Origin: Tetrastigma voinierianum
Taxonomy: Eukaryota; Streptophyta; Magnoliopsida; Vitales; Vitaceae
Reading direction: 5' to 3'
DNA: 64,000 bases
Assembly: GCA_016808115.1 (NCBI GenBank)
Contig: JAEQBH010006415.1
Span: forward strand, 1 to 64,000
The notes under the pieces are model-generated. The model was not told the origin of the DNA and did no database searches. It was given only the letters and a program-made list of their open reading frames with translations. Position numbers and translations under genes: made by a program. Positions 22,881-33,190 of the stretch are shown one piece after another (position 1 is the stretch's first letter; the number at the start of each line of letters is the position of its first letter).

Positions 22881-23905
22881 CGGCTCACTTTGGCGAGTTC
22901 GTCTACTACGCCAAGTCCGCGCTGCACGGTCGAGATCAGCTCAGGCTACATCGCCACTCGGCTACATCGCCACTCGGCTACATCGCCACTTGGCCACGCG
23001 GCGCCGGGCCCGGCTCACTTTGGCGAGTTCGATGCACTGCGCGCAGTCCGCGGTACTTGAGAGTCGGTCGACTCGGGCTACATCGCGACTCGAATTTACA
23101 TCGCCGCTCGATCTGGCGCCAGACCTAGCAGCTCCGCTGACCCCCCGGAGTTCGTGCACTGCGCGCAGTTGCGTTGCACGAGGAGTCGGATCATTTCGAG
23201 GCTACATTGCCGCTCGGCTACATCGCCACTTTCGGCCACGGTGCCGGGCCCGACTCACTTTGTGAGTTCGTGCGCTCTGCGAGGAGTCCGCTGCGAGGGT
23301 TAGATCGGCTCGGTTACCTTCGCCACTCGGCTACACATCGCCGCTCGGCTACGACTCCGGGCCCGGCTCACTTTGGCGAGTTCGTCTACTGCGCCGGTCA
23401 CGCTACGAGGAGTCAGATCGGCTGTTTGTCGCCGCTCGGCTACATCGCCGCTCGGCCCATGCGTGGGCCGGTGCTGCTTTGGCGAGTTCGTGCCACACTG
23501 CACGAGTCCGCGGCGCACGAGGAGTGGTCGGCAGAGCTACGCCATCCGCACCGGCCCGCGGCGCCGGGCCCGGCCAGCTCACTTTGGCCGAGTTCGTCTA
23601 CTTTGCCGCAGTCACGCTACACGAGGAATCGAGATCAGCTCATGCTACGCCGTAGCTCGGCTACATAGCCACTCGGCCACAACTGAAACCTGCGGCTCAC
23701 TTTTGGCGAGTTAGGTCTACTGCGCAAGTCACGCTACCTAAGGAGTCGGATCATTTCGGGCTACATCGCCGCTCGGCCCGCGACGCCGGAGCCCGGCTCG
23801 CGAGTTCGTCTGTGCGCACGAGTCACCTTTGCCCTGGGAGTCAAATCCCAGCTCAGGCTACGCTTCGCCGCTCGGCTACATCACCACTCATTTACATCGC
23901 CATAG
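22881..23905. repeat. GC-rich tandem array 1 (about 110-200 bp complex units with 16-bp sub-repeats)
   Basis: Roughly eight to ten irregular copies of a unit built from three words in fixed order: GCGCCGGGCCCGGCTCAC with TTTGGCGAGTTCGTCTACTG, then ACGAGGAGTCGGATCA, then GGCTACATCGCCACTC repeated one to three times. The 16-bp GGCTACATCGCCACTC is itself tandem at 22944, 22960 and 22976. Open frames across the array are by-products of its low AT content. Confidence 0.8.
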
Positions 23906-24540
23906 CCACCGCCCGAGCCAAGCGGTTCCTGGCGAGCTCCGCCCGAGTTCCGTTGATAGGCTCTGCCTAGCAGTTCACGTTGACGAGCTCTGCCTAGCAG
24001 TTCACGTTGACGAGTTCACATAGACGAGCTCTTCCCAGCAGTTCACATAGACGAGCTCTTCCCAGCAGTTCACATTGACGAGCTCGCGAGTTCCGTTGGC
24101 GAGCTGCGCCGGCATTTCACATTGGCGAGCTCACGCCCATCAGTTCCGTTGGCCGAGTTCCACGCCAGGCGAGCTCTTCGGTGATTCATAAGCGAGCTCT
24201 TCCCAGCGTTCCGCATTGGCGGGCTACGCCCGGTTCCGTTGAAAGGCTGCGGCGGTTCGCGTGAGCTACGCCCGGCCAGTCCGCGTTGAGCTCTTTGGCC
24301 CGATTCACGCCGACGAGCTCCACTACGCGGTTCCGCGTTAGCGAGGCTACGCCTGGCGATTCACGGCGACTCTGCCCGAGTTCCGCGTTGGCCGGTTCAT
24401 ATAGGCGAGCACTTCCCATCGATTCCACGTAGGCGAGCTCTTCGGTTCACATTGGCGAGCTACGCGTGGTTCATTGATGAGCTCTTCCCGTGGTTCACAA
24501 TTGAGCTCTTCCGGCCGATTCACAGCGGCGAGCTACGCCT
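23906..24540. repeat. GC-rich tandem array 2 (27-bp units)
   Basis: Units of the form GACGAGCTCTTCCCAGCAG plus TTCACAT(A/T) start at 23982, 24009 (a 14-bp truncated unit), 24023, 24050 and 24077, exactly 27 bp apart where complete. Decayed units with the same GCGAGCTC and TTCACATTGG words continue to about 24540. The central units are almost identical, implying recent amplification. Confidence 0.85.
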
Positions 24541-24880
24541 ACGGCTCGCGTTGTGAGCTCAGCGATTCTACACGGCCATCGCGACTGGAATCATTTGCGA
24601 CTTCGGCGATCGGCCAATGAACGCAATGGCTCGCATTAGCGAGCTCAATGATTCTACCGCGACCATGCGGCCTACGAGTCATTTCAACTCAGGCCGTCGG
24701 CCCGGCGGAGCACGGCTGACCAGCATTGTGAGCTCAACGATTCACCGCGAGGCCCGCGCGGCTGGAGCCGACGACTCGGGTAAATCGACCCGGCTGGGCA
24801 AATGACTCGCGTTGGCCAGACTCGGCGATTCTACCGCGGGCCATGCAGCCTAGAGTCATCTCAACTCAGGCACCCAATTC
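24541..24880. repeat. GC-rich tandem array 3 (about 85-90 bp units)
   Basis: About four units with GAGCTCAACGATTCTACCGC, GGCCATGCGGCCTA, GAGTCATCTCAACTCAGGC and GGCTCGCATT. Unit starts are near 24543, 24628, 24711 and 24803. The GAGCTCA word is shared with array 2, so array 3 may have grown from it. Confidence 0.75.
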
Positions 24881-25179
24881 AGACCATGCAGACAAGAAGT
24901 CGATTCAAATTAAGAAGGGGAAGATCAAAGAGCACAAGTAGGCGACGAATGAGGTGCAAAAATGAGTATTCATCGAGGACAAGTACATATTTTTTGGGGC
25001 CCGGGCCCGACAACCGCAAAAAAAAAAAGTATAAAAGCCCAGGCATCGGGCGGTGAAGACTAGGCATGAGAGAAGGAGACACAGGCAGTGAAGGGAGTGG
25101 GCCTCGGCCCAGGGTGCCAGCTCTCGGGATAATCGGTGAGAAGGACCCCTCTCCTCTCGCCGTGCCAGGAAGGTCAAAG

Positions 25180-27403
25180 TTAAAGTCCAGGGCCGGTATA
25201 GGCGATGCTGACCTTCTTACGAGCGAGCCACCCAGAAACCCATTGATTAGAAGCCTCAGCTCTCAGTCTTCCAATAACTTCGTCTCGTTGAGCCACTAAA
25301 GTTATTTGCTGATGAAGATCCCCACGCAACCCGCGACACTCCTCATTGAGTTCCCATAGAAGTGACCGCCTTGTTAGCCTCTCGACGAGCCTCATCCAAA
25401 AGCGTCGTCTTATCACGAAGATCGTCTTCGATCGCACGCAGCTCTTCCTTAGACTCTTAAAGCTATCCTTGGGACGTGAGAAGCTCGTCCCTAACCATCT
25501 GAAGTTCATACTGGGCGGACTGCAGCCCGTCCCTAGCCTCCACCAAGTCATTCTGCGCAGCCCTCAAATCATCCGGACCTTAGGCTTCGCCGGTCGCTCT
25601 CAAGCTATTAGGCCTCGTCTCTTCCACCGGCCCGGGGCACGAGTCGAGTGGTATGTTTCAGATCGGACACCCGAGCTTCACGGCTTCCTCGGTCATACGT
25701 TGCACCTGGCCTCGCAACTCAGCTCGCTCAGATGTGAGGGAAGCCACCCTCGCCTTATAAGCCCGGGTCGCTTTAGCATGACCTTCGTTTATTTTGGCCT
25801 TTCTGGCCAAACCCTTCAAATGAGTAGCCACATCGACATAGAATCGACATCAATTCAAGCTGAAACTCATCTCAAAATGGAGTCAAATGTCTATCTGTGA
25901 ATGCGAGGGGAACTATACGGAGCGACCCTGGAGAGATAGGGCCAAAGCTTCATCAACAGGCAGCGCAACCGACCTCTTAAGATCAGAATCCTTAAGAATA
26001 GACGAGACTGCGCCTGTCGCGAGCTCGACATTGTGAAGTAAAGAATCCCCGTCTCCGCCCACTTGGGGCTCCGGATCTTTCCTCCTCGCCTCTTCCTCCC
26101 TTCGAGAAGACGACTTAACCTTCTCCATTGGCGGGTTCCAGACGGTAATGGGTGTGATCGCCATGACTGCTCAGCCCGCCCGAGGATCCTCGCCTGCGTG
26201 ATTCTGAATGGGATGTGAGCTCAAAACTATAGAGCCATAATCGAGTCACGATTTATGGATATGAGAGGAGCGAGAAAGATGAAGATGCTGACTTGAACTT
26301 TGACCAAAGCGCCTATCTTTCTCGACGAGTCGAGGTTTCGTTTCTACTCACGGGGCTTCGAGACACCACCTCAAGCGGGCCATGATTTCCCTCACAGTGG
26401 GTTTTAGCGACGAGAGGGCCCAACGGGGAGGAACTTTATAGTGGAAGGAGGTGAAGGCCTCGAAGCGGCCCGGTCGAGTGGACTTCGAACTCAATGGGTA
26501 GGGAACATCAGAGCGATCGACTCCACGTAGGCGAAGGACTTTCGGTAAGCGCCCGGCTCTGGCGTTATCTTCAACGTTGAGATCAATTCGAGCACACGAA
26601 GCATGTAGGCGATGCAGGGTTAGAGATGCCAGTGACCACACTGGGATTATAACCAAAAAGCAGAGCGAACACTCCACGAAGATTTTTCGGGGTAGTCGAG
26701 CCCGCCGGGCGCCCGAGTGTTGTCCTTGTAGAGAGGATCGCGCCACGATTGCGACGCTAACGAGAAATAGCGTCCGCTTCCCGGCCCCATGGGAGGAGGG
26801 AAGATCGGAAATCACCAGAGGAGCGCCGGAGCGCCTAGAAAAATAAAGAAAGCCCTTGGATGTCTCCTTCGGGCTAAAATGGTAAAGAAGCAAGGCTATG
26901 CTGGGAACACCGAGCCCCTTGTCCCTAAAGAAAACCAGCAGACTAACCAAAATACCCCAACCGTTGGGCGCGAGTTGAGCGGGACACACACATTGAAATG
27001 CTGAAACCCTTTTTATGAAGGTGCGGAGGGACGAGCCAGATTATCGAAGGCCGCCGAGAAGAAACACCTTATCCTAGACACGGAGACCACATAGGATCAA
27101 AACATCGGGGGGGACCACCGACCTTGAGGCGTGCGCACAGGAAAAAATGGCCCCATATGAAGGACCGACCTTGCTAGGTCCCACCGTTAAAGCATCTTTG
27201 AAGCAGCGAGATCTCGAGATGTTGACCCCAGGGGTATTTAATCAGGCTCCACTTTCCCCTTGCCCCTTGTCGAGGGAAGGGGGCACCTCGGGAGCATCTC
27301 GAGCATTGACCAAACGGTTGGAGACACCACCAGTTCGTCTAGAACTAGCAATAGCCGAAGAATCACCATCGATACGCAAAGAAGAAGAATGACCCGGACC
27401 CAT
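25180..27403 (-). pseudogene. antisense additional ORF of the Tat-like element (putative gypsy-type transposon domain plus coiled coil)
   Basis: On the minus strand a long protein can be followed for about 2.2 kb. The likely start is MGPGHSSSLRIDGDSS (27403), serine-rich. The folded N-terminal part spans about 27100-26348 with QLAPNGWGILVSLLVFFRD, GFLYFSRRSGAPLV and PSSHGAGKRTLFLVS; 213 codons of it (26989-26348) are uninterrupted. The wording matches the family annotated in plants as 'putative gypsy type transposon' (Transposase_28). A charged linker (SSRREEEARRKDPEP, about 26110) and a coiled coil follow to about 25180 (DGLQSAQYELQMVRDELL, ESKEELRAIEDDLRDKT, DEARREANKAV). Antisense extra ORFs between pol and the 3' LTR are known in Tat elements; their function is not established. 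A few frameshifts and stops break it after 26348. Confidence 0.65.
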
Positions 27404-27804
27404 AATGAAAGTGGATAATGAAAACAAAATTCAGCCAACCCAAACAACTCGTCTTATCGCCAGGATAGAAAACAAGAAAACAAAGATGCAGTGAACCCAG
27501 AAAGACAACAGAGAAAGACTCTGCACAAAAAGGCTCAGACAAAAAACTAAGAGAGAAGGAAGTCCGAACTCGCTAAAGGCAAAGAAAAGTCCGGACGGTG
27601 GCACACGGGACCAGGAGGATGTCCGCGAAAGAGCAAAAGGAAACTAAAGGAATAGGAGGAAATGAGAGCGGTATCCTGAGGCCGAATGGCGGCGACCAAG
27701 CCCTAACTAATCCAGGCCCGAGTAGACACGTAGAAGTTGCACCCGAAGCGAGGCACGTTACAGCCCTTGCCCACGTACACCGTACACAAGGGCTGGGGGG
27801 CAAC
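27404..27804 (+). other. 3' untranslated region and polypurine tract (Tat-like element)
   Basis: No coding signal. GGGCTGGGGGGCAAC at 27790-27804 directly precedes the LTR start TGATAGGG, as in Tat-lineage elements, and would prime plus-strand synthesis. Confidence 0.7.
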
Positions 27805-28556
27805 TGATAGGGTTCGAAAAATAAGGCTCACAGGCCCACCTAGGACCCAAGAAAGGCCGATGATGAAGCATTGAGGGTATGTCGCAAGCCAAGGAAAGAC
27901 ATACCCATTGGAGCATTTAGGCCTTTTCTGGCATGACATTCGAAGCACTTTGGTGCTAGCGAGAATAAGGGCTGACCGATTGACCAGACCAATTATGGGA
28001 AGTCTCCCACAGTGCAGGAAAATAGAATAGTCCTAATAATATATTATTCCATAAGTCCAGTAGAGATCTACCAATAAGGAAAGAAGACAATATTAGATCA
28101 GCATCAAATCGGATCCCATTATTAAGGAAGGAAGATTATCCCAGTAAACTGCTCTTTCTATATCCATTGCAAATCCGATATCGATGTAACAAGAAATACC
28201 CCATCCAGTAGGAACGAAATCTAATCACCATCCAGCTGGTTGAACATCTACTATAAATACAAGGCAGCCCCATGATTGAAGATACGTAAAAACACACGGC
28301 AATACTAAGCATTCGCGGTCTCTCTTTTCCCTCGAAAGAAACTAGCAGGCATCGGAGGCGGCCACGGCGGCCTCGTAGGCCCGCTCGTTCATGTTTTGCG
28401 GAGAGCGTGCCTTCAAACCACGTCGCAAATCGACCTTACGACAATCCTACTTCGGTCAGGGCGATCGAGCATCCATTGCTGACCCACCGATGTATGATCA
28501 GGTCCAAACGAAGCCCACACGCTCCAGCCCAGTTCCAGTTGAAAAAGGCATCATCA
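27805..28556 (+). repeat. 3' LTR of the Tat-like element
   Basis: Starts TGATAGGGTTCGAAAAATAA and ends near GGCATCATCA. It matches 16440-17258 through shared blocks (CGAAAAATAAGGCTCACAGG, GTTGAAAAAGGCATCATC and the GTGGGAAGTCTC region), with many small differences, so the insertion is not recent. The exact last base is uncertain within about 3 bp. Confidence 0.8.
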
Positions 28557-28852
28557 ATAATTATTCATGAAAAAACTTAAAAAAGAAAATATCAAGGAAT
28601 CTATTTTATAGATTTTCCTTTCCATGACTTAAATTTTTTTTTTCTTATTTCATATTTCATAAGGGTATAAAATACAAAATACGTATCTGTGATTGAAGCG
28701 GAAATATTCTGAAAATATAGTGCAAATCAACTCTTCTTTTCCCTTACCCACTTATTTTCCTCATCAATTTTTAAGGAAAGTAGTAGGAAAATATTCATAT
28801 TTTCATGTCATCGAAACTTTTGAAAGGAATGTGATCGAACTTTTTCTTTTTG
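28557..28852. other. AT-rich flank, no recognised feature
   Basis: Right flank of the Tat-like insertion, continuing the AT-rich composition seen left of 16440. No coding signal. Confidence 0.5.
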
Positions 28853-29345
28853 TTTTGAAGAAAAAATAATTTCATTGAGTCAAACTAGAACATAGAATAA
28901 AATTACTAAAAAACCATAAGGATGAAACAACATTCAGGTTAATAGCATAATTAGCATTTCGAGCCTATAAATATGATAGTTGATCCTACATTTGATATTA
29001 CTATTGTGACTAGAATACATATGACTCCATTTCTACAGCATATTGACGACCATTGATTTGATTTATTGTTTCTGATGGTATTTAAGCACCTTTCGTCTGA
29101 ATCGTCTAGCAATCGCGCATCGACGTGGCGAAGCGTCATTAATAAGACAAGCATGACCACATGCGCATAAAGGGGACGACAATCACACATGCACCAAGGC
29201 GATGACTAAATCACAAAAAAACAAATAAAACCTAAAGTTGGCATGGAATAACCACTTTATTGAAATAAAAGATGGAAAGAGGTATAGAGGTTTAACAAGA
29301 ACAAAAAAATCACCCTCCTTAAAGAGGCTAGCGAGAAAAAGTTTG
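28853..29345 (-). repeat. dispersed repeat R, copy 1
   Basis: Shares ordered words with the other R copies: TTTCATTGAGTCAAAC, GATGAAACAACATTCAGGTTAATAG (a landmark at about 28923-28946), TGTGACTAGAATACAT, GACGACCATTG and GGAATAACCACTTTATTG. Read on the minus strand, each copy ends in a GAATCAATAAAA-like polyadenylation signal followed by A-rich DNA, suggesting a reverse-transcribed 3' end. No coding part is visible, and the class is unproven. Confidence 0.6.
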
Positions 29346-29888
29346 AAAGAAAAGAAGCTAGGGTTTAGAAAAGTTGAAATTCACATGAAAGGGATGTCAT
29401 CGAGCTTAGGAAATGATTTTCACAACATTTTTTTCTTTTCCTAGTATTTTAAGAGAACCTAAAAAATACAAGAGAGGAAAAATGGAACCCAAAAGCACTA
29501 AGGAAAAGAAAATATAAAAAGAAAAAATGGAAGGAAAAATTTGGAAAAATATAAAAAATAAGTTTAAATTAAATAAATAAATTCTATATGTTTATTCAAA
29601 CTCATTTCATTTGTTTAACTTTATTATATAAAGACTAAGAAATTTAAAAACATGTAATATTTTTTGAAGAACTTGATTATATTTGATTTTCATTTATATC
29701 TTCCGTGAAAACCAAACATACATGAAAAATCATTTTTGTTAGTATTATTTTTTCTTTCCTTAGTACTTAATTTCTGAGTTCCAAATCGGATCCTAAAAGT
29801 TGATCGCAAGGAAAAATCTGCATAAATACTTGGTAGTGAATCTTAACTTGAGCAGTACCATTCTCCAATCTCTTCTACTCCTCCAACA
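29346..29888. other. AT-rich DNA, no recognised feature
   Basis: A/T-rich sequence with no coding signal between repeat R copy 1 and the P450 fragment. Confidence 0.5.
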
Positions 29889-30149
29889 TGGATTTGCCTT
29901 CTCATTTCCTGGCAATTGGTATAAATATATTCACCGGAGAGGTCACAAGAGTAGGGAAATGATCAGTCCCGGAGCCGTCCAGTGCCTGGCAAATTATCGA
30001 CCATCTCCACCTACAAAAAGGCAAATTCCCCTGAATTCTACGGACCCTTTCCGCCATGGCTGATAAGGTTGGTCCCGTGTTTATGTTAAATGACCAGAAT
30101 TATGATTCGATCCCAAATATTTTAGGAGCTTGATTTGAAAGGGATTTTT

Positions 30150-30397
30150 TGTAACATCTATGGTGGTGAAGGGGGGGTGAGGGCTGCAAGGCCCAAACCC
30201 GGAGGCACAACACCCATCTTGTGGGGGGTGCGTGGGGCAACACCTCCTGAGGTATAGACTCGACTCCATTGAAGCAACCTAGTTTTGATCTGAGGTTTAC
30301 CCGGAGCGCAACACTCGTCTTGTGGCGTGCGTGGAGGTAACACCTCCTGCAATATAGACTCGACGCTCGATTGATGACTTGGTTTGGATCTAGGGTT

Positions 30398-30398
<1 letters not shown>
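30150..30398. repeat. two-copy tandem duplication of about 101 bp inside the P450 relic
   Basis: CACCCATCTTGTGG at 30211 repeats as CACTCGTCTTGTGG at 30312, with following words CAACACCTCCTG, TATAGACTCGAC and TTTGGATCTAGGGTTTA in both. The copies differ at several sites. The block is G/C-richer than its surroundings and lies between two P450 blocks that are contiguous in the family. Confidence 0.75.

Positions 30399-30448
<50 letters not shown>
30399..30448. repeat. TA microsatellite
   Basis: About 24 TA units, immediately after the 101-bp duplication. The reading frames through it are artefacts. Confidence 0.97.
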
Positions 30449-30450
<2 letters not shown>

Positions 30451-30784
30451 AATTGACGAACAATGTAAATGTCTATTGTTATTATTTTTCTTGTTTATTC
30501 TCTTTCTATTTGCTGTTTATTTTGCAACAGTTTATAATCCTCCTCAGAATTTACGAACACTTGGGATGAGTAATCATGAGGCTGTTAAAGAATTAATGAT
30601 TCACCACCAACGACAAGGTTTTCGCCTTCCGCCAAAATTCTACCGCCGCCAAGATCATAGGCTACAACAATGCCGCATTCGGCTTTGCTCCTCATGGACC
30701 TTTTTGGAGCAAGCTACTTAAGCTAAAGGAGCATCGAATTGGATCCAGCGGGGATCAAAGATTTGTACATGCTGGGGAAAGATA

Positions 30785-31945
30785 GCAATTGGGAGAAATT
30801 GCTAAAAACCTAAAGAATGAAACAATATCTAGGTTAATAGTATAATAAATCGGTATAAAGCCTACAAATTTGATAATATAGTGACTAGAATATCGATGTA
30901 CAACTCTAGTTCTTCAACGTACTGATGACCATAATTTGATAACTTCAATTGATCAAATCCATTTTGCTTATCTGAATCGCTTCACACAAATAAAACGTCG
31001 CAACAAGACGATGAAAAACACCATGTCGTAACAAGCGAAGACAAATACAGCCTTCTGATAAGACGTCGACAACACGAAAAACAAGAAAATACCTAAATAT
31101 TTGTGGAATAACTACTTAGAGATAGATTGAAAAAAGAGGTGTAGATGGATGATTTTAAGTCAAAAATGACCGAAAATCACCATTCCTTGCCTAAGGAAGA
31201 TGAGTGGCTACCCAATTTAAAATAGAACAAATGGCCAATAAAGAAACAAAAAGGCAAACACGTTTCTTTTCTCTCTATCTTAGGGTAAAATCAAGATCAT
31301 TAGAATAAATAATTAGAGAGCCGTGATGAGTAAATTGTGCTAGATTGTGATAACCTGGACTCATCCGGTCATCACCATATTTAAGTCAAATTTTGCTTGC
31401 ACAATTCTTTAAACGATATTTGACAGCTTTTATTATTATTATTTTTATTATTTTTCACAAGGGGGAGGCGAGGATGAGGGCGGGCTGAAAATTTTTATAT
31501 GTCAAGAAGGGATCCGGTCGATGTCGGTGTGTCATGTCAATATAAGATTATTCATTGTATTCACTAACCAGTAACCTTGATTCAAACATGACCCAATCAA
31601 TATTTAGGTAAAATAATAATTATAATTAACTCATCAATATTTAACACAAATAACTTATTAAATGTGTTAATGCGCCCATTAAATGTGTTATACGGATTGG
31701 CACGAATATAACTTTTATTAAACAAATTATACAAGTCGGCGTAAATTTGATCGAAAGCATGTCATCTGTTTAAACTAACATAAAATGTGCCATGTTAAAT
31801 GAGTGCATCAAAATTTGCCAGGCCTACGTCTAAGGAGATTCAAATATGAGAGCAAGGCTATACCCATAAAAATTCATGAGTAATAATACACTATTGAGCT
31901 ATAACCCTCATTTATTATTTTTTTGCTAAACTTATACAACATATA
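30785..31945 (-). repeat. dispersed repeat R, copy 2, with extended flank duplicated at 39545-40855
   Basis: The first part (to about 31320) is repeat R (GAATGAAACAATATCTAGGT, ATAGTGACTAGAATATCGAT, ACACCATGTCGTAACAAGC). Unlike copies 1 and 3, similarity to copy 4 continues to 31945 through CCAGGCCTACGTC, TATGAGAGCAAGGC and TTTTTTTGCTAAACTTATA. This longer block must therefore have been duplicated as a unit. It includes a CCTGGCAAATTTTG...TTTAATAAGTTA-type stretch common in plant intergenic repeats. Confidence 0.65.
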
Positions 31946-32704
31946 CATCCCCCTAAAATAAAAAATTGGCTCTCTCCCTGATTGCAGGTATGAATGTATC
32001 ATCGGTTCCAGGATATTTGAGTTACAATTATGATAAAAAAAAAAAGTGGAAGGAACTACTAATATCATCATCATTGAAGCTGTAGACCTTACTTTAATTT
32101 TTAAGTTTGAGCTGTGTATGGGCATCGGCCATAATCTCCAAGGAATACCGATTGCAGCTACTGGATTTTGTCCACTTCCATAAAATAAAGATATAGTAAA
32201 AGATGTTCACTATGGTCTAACAAATAAATTCTCATGGGGAAAGTATGTTTTTGTGTTATCACGTAAATTAGGGAAAACAATAATCCAAAATGGGAAAATT
32301 AGCTTAACATCTGTTCATTCGTAAAATATTTTAGAAGTTAAAATGTTATTTATATAATGTCCTTCTCTAAGTTTTTATTTAAGGCTAATTAATATAATAT
32401 CTAAAATTCATAATTTAGGTAGTGTTTAAGATTAATTAAGATCATACCTTAGTGAGAAATTTTTTAGAATAAAAATTCCTATTTGTATAAAAATTGATAT
32501 TTTTGGAATGAATTGGAGATGTTAAAGCTGATTTCCTTTTTAGTTTTTCTCATTATTTATAAATGGAACATCAAAGCAAACTTTCTACAATTTTGATTCT
32601 CTAGTCGAAGGGATCAAACAATTTAAACTAGATTTTATACATTTATTAATTTCTCAAACGACTTATTCAAGTGGGAACATTTCTAGTACTCCACAGCTTG
32701 TAAG
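31946..32704. other. AT-rich DNA, no recognised feature
   Basis: No coding or repeat signal that I can name. It begins where similarity to the 39545-40855 block ends. Confidence 0.5.
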
Positions 32705-33190
32705 TTTTTCTGAAAAGAAAATCATTTTATTGAGTAAATTAGCGATACATTGATGAAAAACACATACTAATACCAAATTCTTTAAAAATCATAGAAAGTA
32801 AACGATGTCTGGGTTAATAACATGTCATCGTACCGAAAACTTAAAATTTTGATATCTCTTGCGATTAGAATACATTATAGTATAGTTTTGTAACATGCAG
32901 CCAATGATAATCTGATTTATTTGTCTGTTGATCGAATATATTTTCTTTCTGGCATGAATTCTTTCATCAAATAAATCGTAATATGAGAGAGAGAGAGAGA
33001 GGCGACGAAAAATAGCTTGTCGATAGCAAAGACAATGATAGAAAACCAAACACTATAAGAAGACGATGAAATCACAAAAAACAGAATAAAATAATGAGCC
33101 ATAAGGAATAACCGTTTTAGTAACAAGATGTGAAATGCGCCAGAAAAACAGGGCCAAAACGGTGCTACTTAGGTTAAAGATATGAAACTT
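32705..33190 (-). repeat. dispersed repeat R, copy 3 (most diverged)
   Basis: Carries ATCATTTTATTGAGTAAA, GATGTCTGGGTTAATAACAT, GCGATTAGAATACATTA, CAATGATAATCTGATT and GGAATAACCGTTTTAGTAAC in R order. It contains a short GA run (about 32985-33002). Confidence 0.5.

Larger units (their letters stand above)
16440..28556 (+). mobile_element. Tat/Ogre-like Ty3/gypsy retrotransposon (about 12.1 kb), both LTRs present
   Basis: Two direct LTRs (16440-17258 and 27805-28556) flank gag, protease, RT, RNase H, an additional RNase H-like domain, an integrase remnant, tandem arrays and an antisense ORF. The second RNase H region, the FHRDYGHRTDDC gag motif, the tandem arrays in the 3' untranslated region and the antisense ORF are characteristic of the Tat lineage. 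Base composition is clearly more GC-rich than the flanks. A possible direct repeat AATTA flanks the element (16435-16439 and 28559-28563), but it is weak in this AT-rich setting. The integrase core is deleted, so the copy is non-autonomous. Confidence 0.85.
29889..30745 (+). pseudogene. cytochrome P450 fragment, CYP82-like N-terminal exon
   Basis: The start ATG at 29889 opens MDLPSHFLAIGI, a plausible membrane-anchor start. The proline-rich hinge and first conserved block follow across frames: PEPSSAWQIIDHLHLQKGK (about 29970-30026), then LSAMADKVGPVFML (about 30045-30088). After an insertion, the next block resumes at about 30570: EAVKELMIHHQRQ, VFAFRQNSTAAKIIGYNNAA and FGFAPHGPFWSKLLKLKEHRIG (about 30618-30740). 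Order and wording match the first 150 residues of CYP82-family P450s, which are ER-anchored monooxygenases of specialised metabolism. No heme-binding Cys region was found in the window. Stops, frameshifts and an internal repeat insertion (about 30110-30560) make it a relic. Confidence 0.75.

Noticed and set aside
22871..23714. Long open frames on both strands in the GC-rich arrays, up to 164 codons
   Set aside because: Low AT content removes stop codons, the repeats shift frame from unit to unit, and no domain is recognisable.
23982..24103. Regular 27-bp repeats with similar short spacers, superficially CRISPR-like
   Set aside because: Units are directly adjacent without unique spacers, in a plant retrotransposon. 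This is a minisatellite.
30371..30721. A 116-codon frame beginning in the TA repeat
   Set aside because: The first half is microsatellite. The second half overlaps the P450 relic, whose conserved blocks are split between this frame and another.
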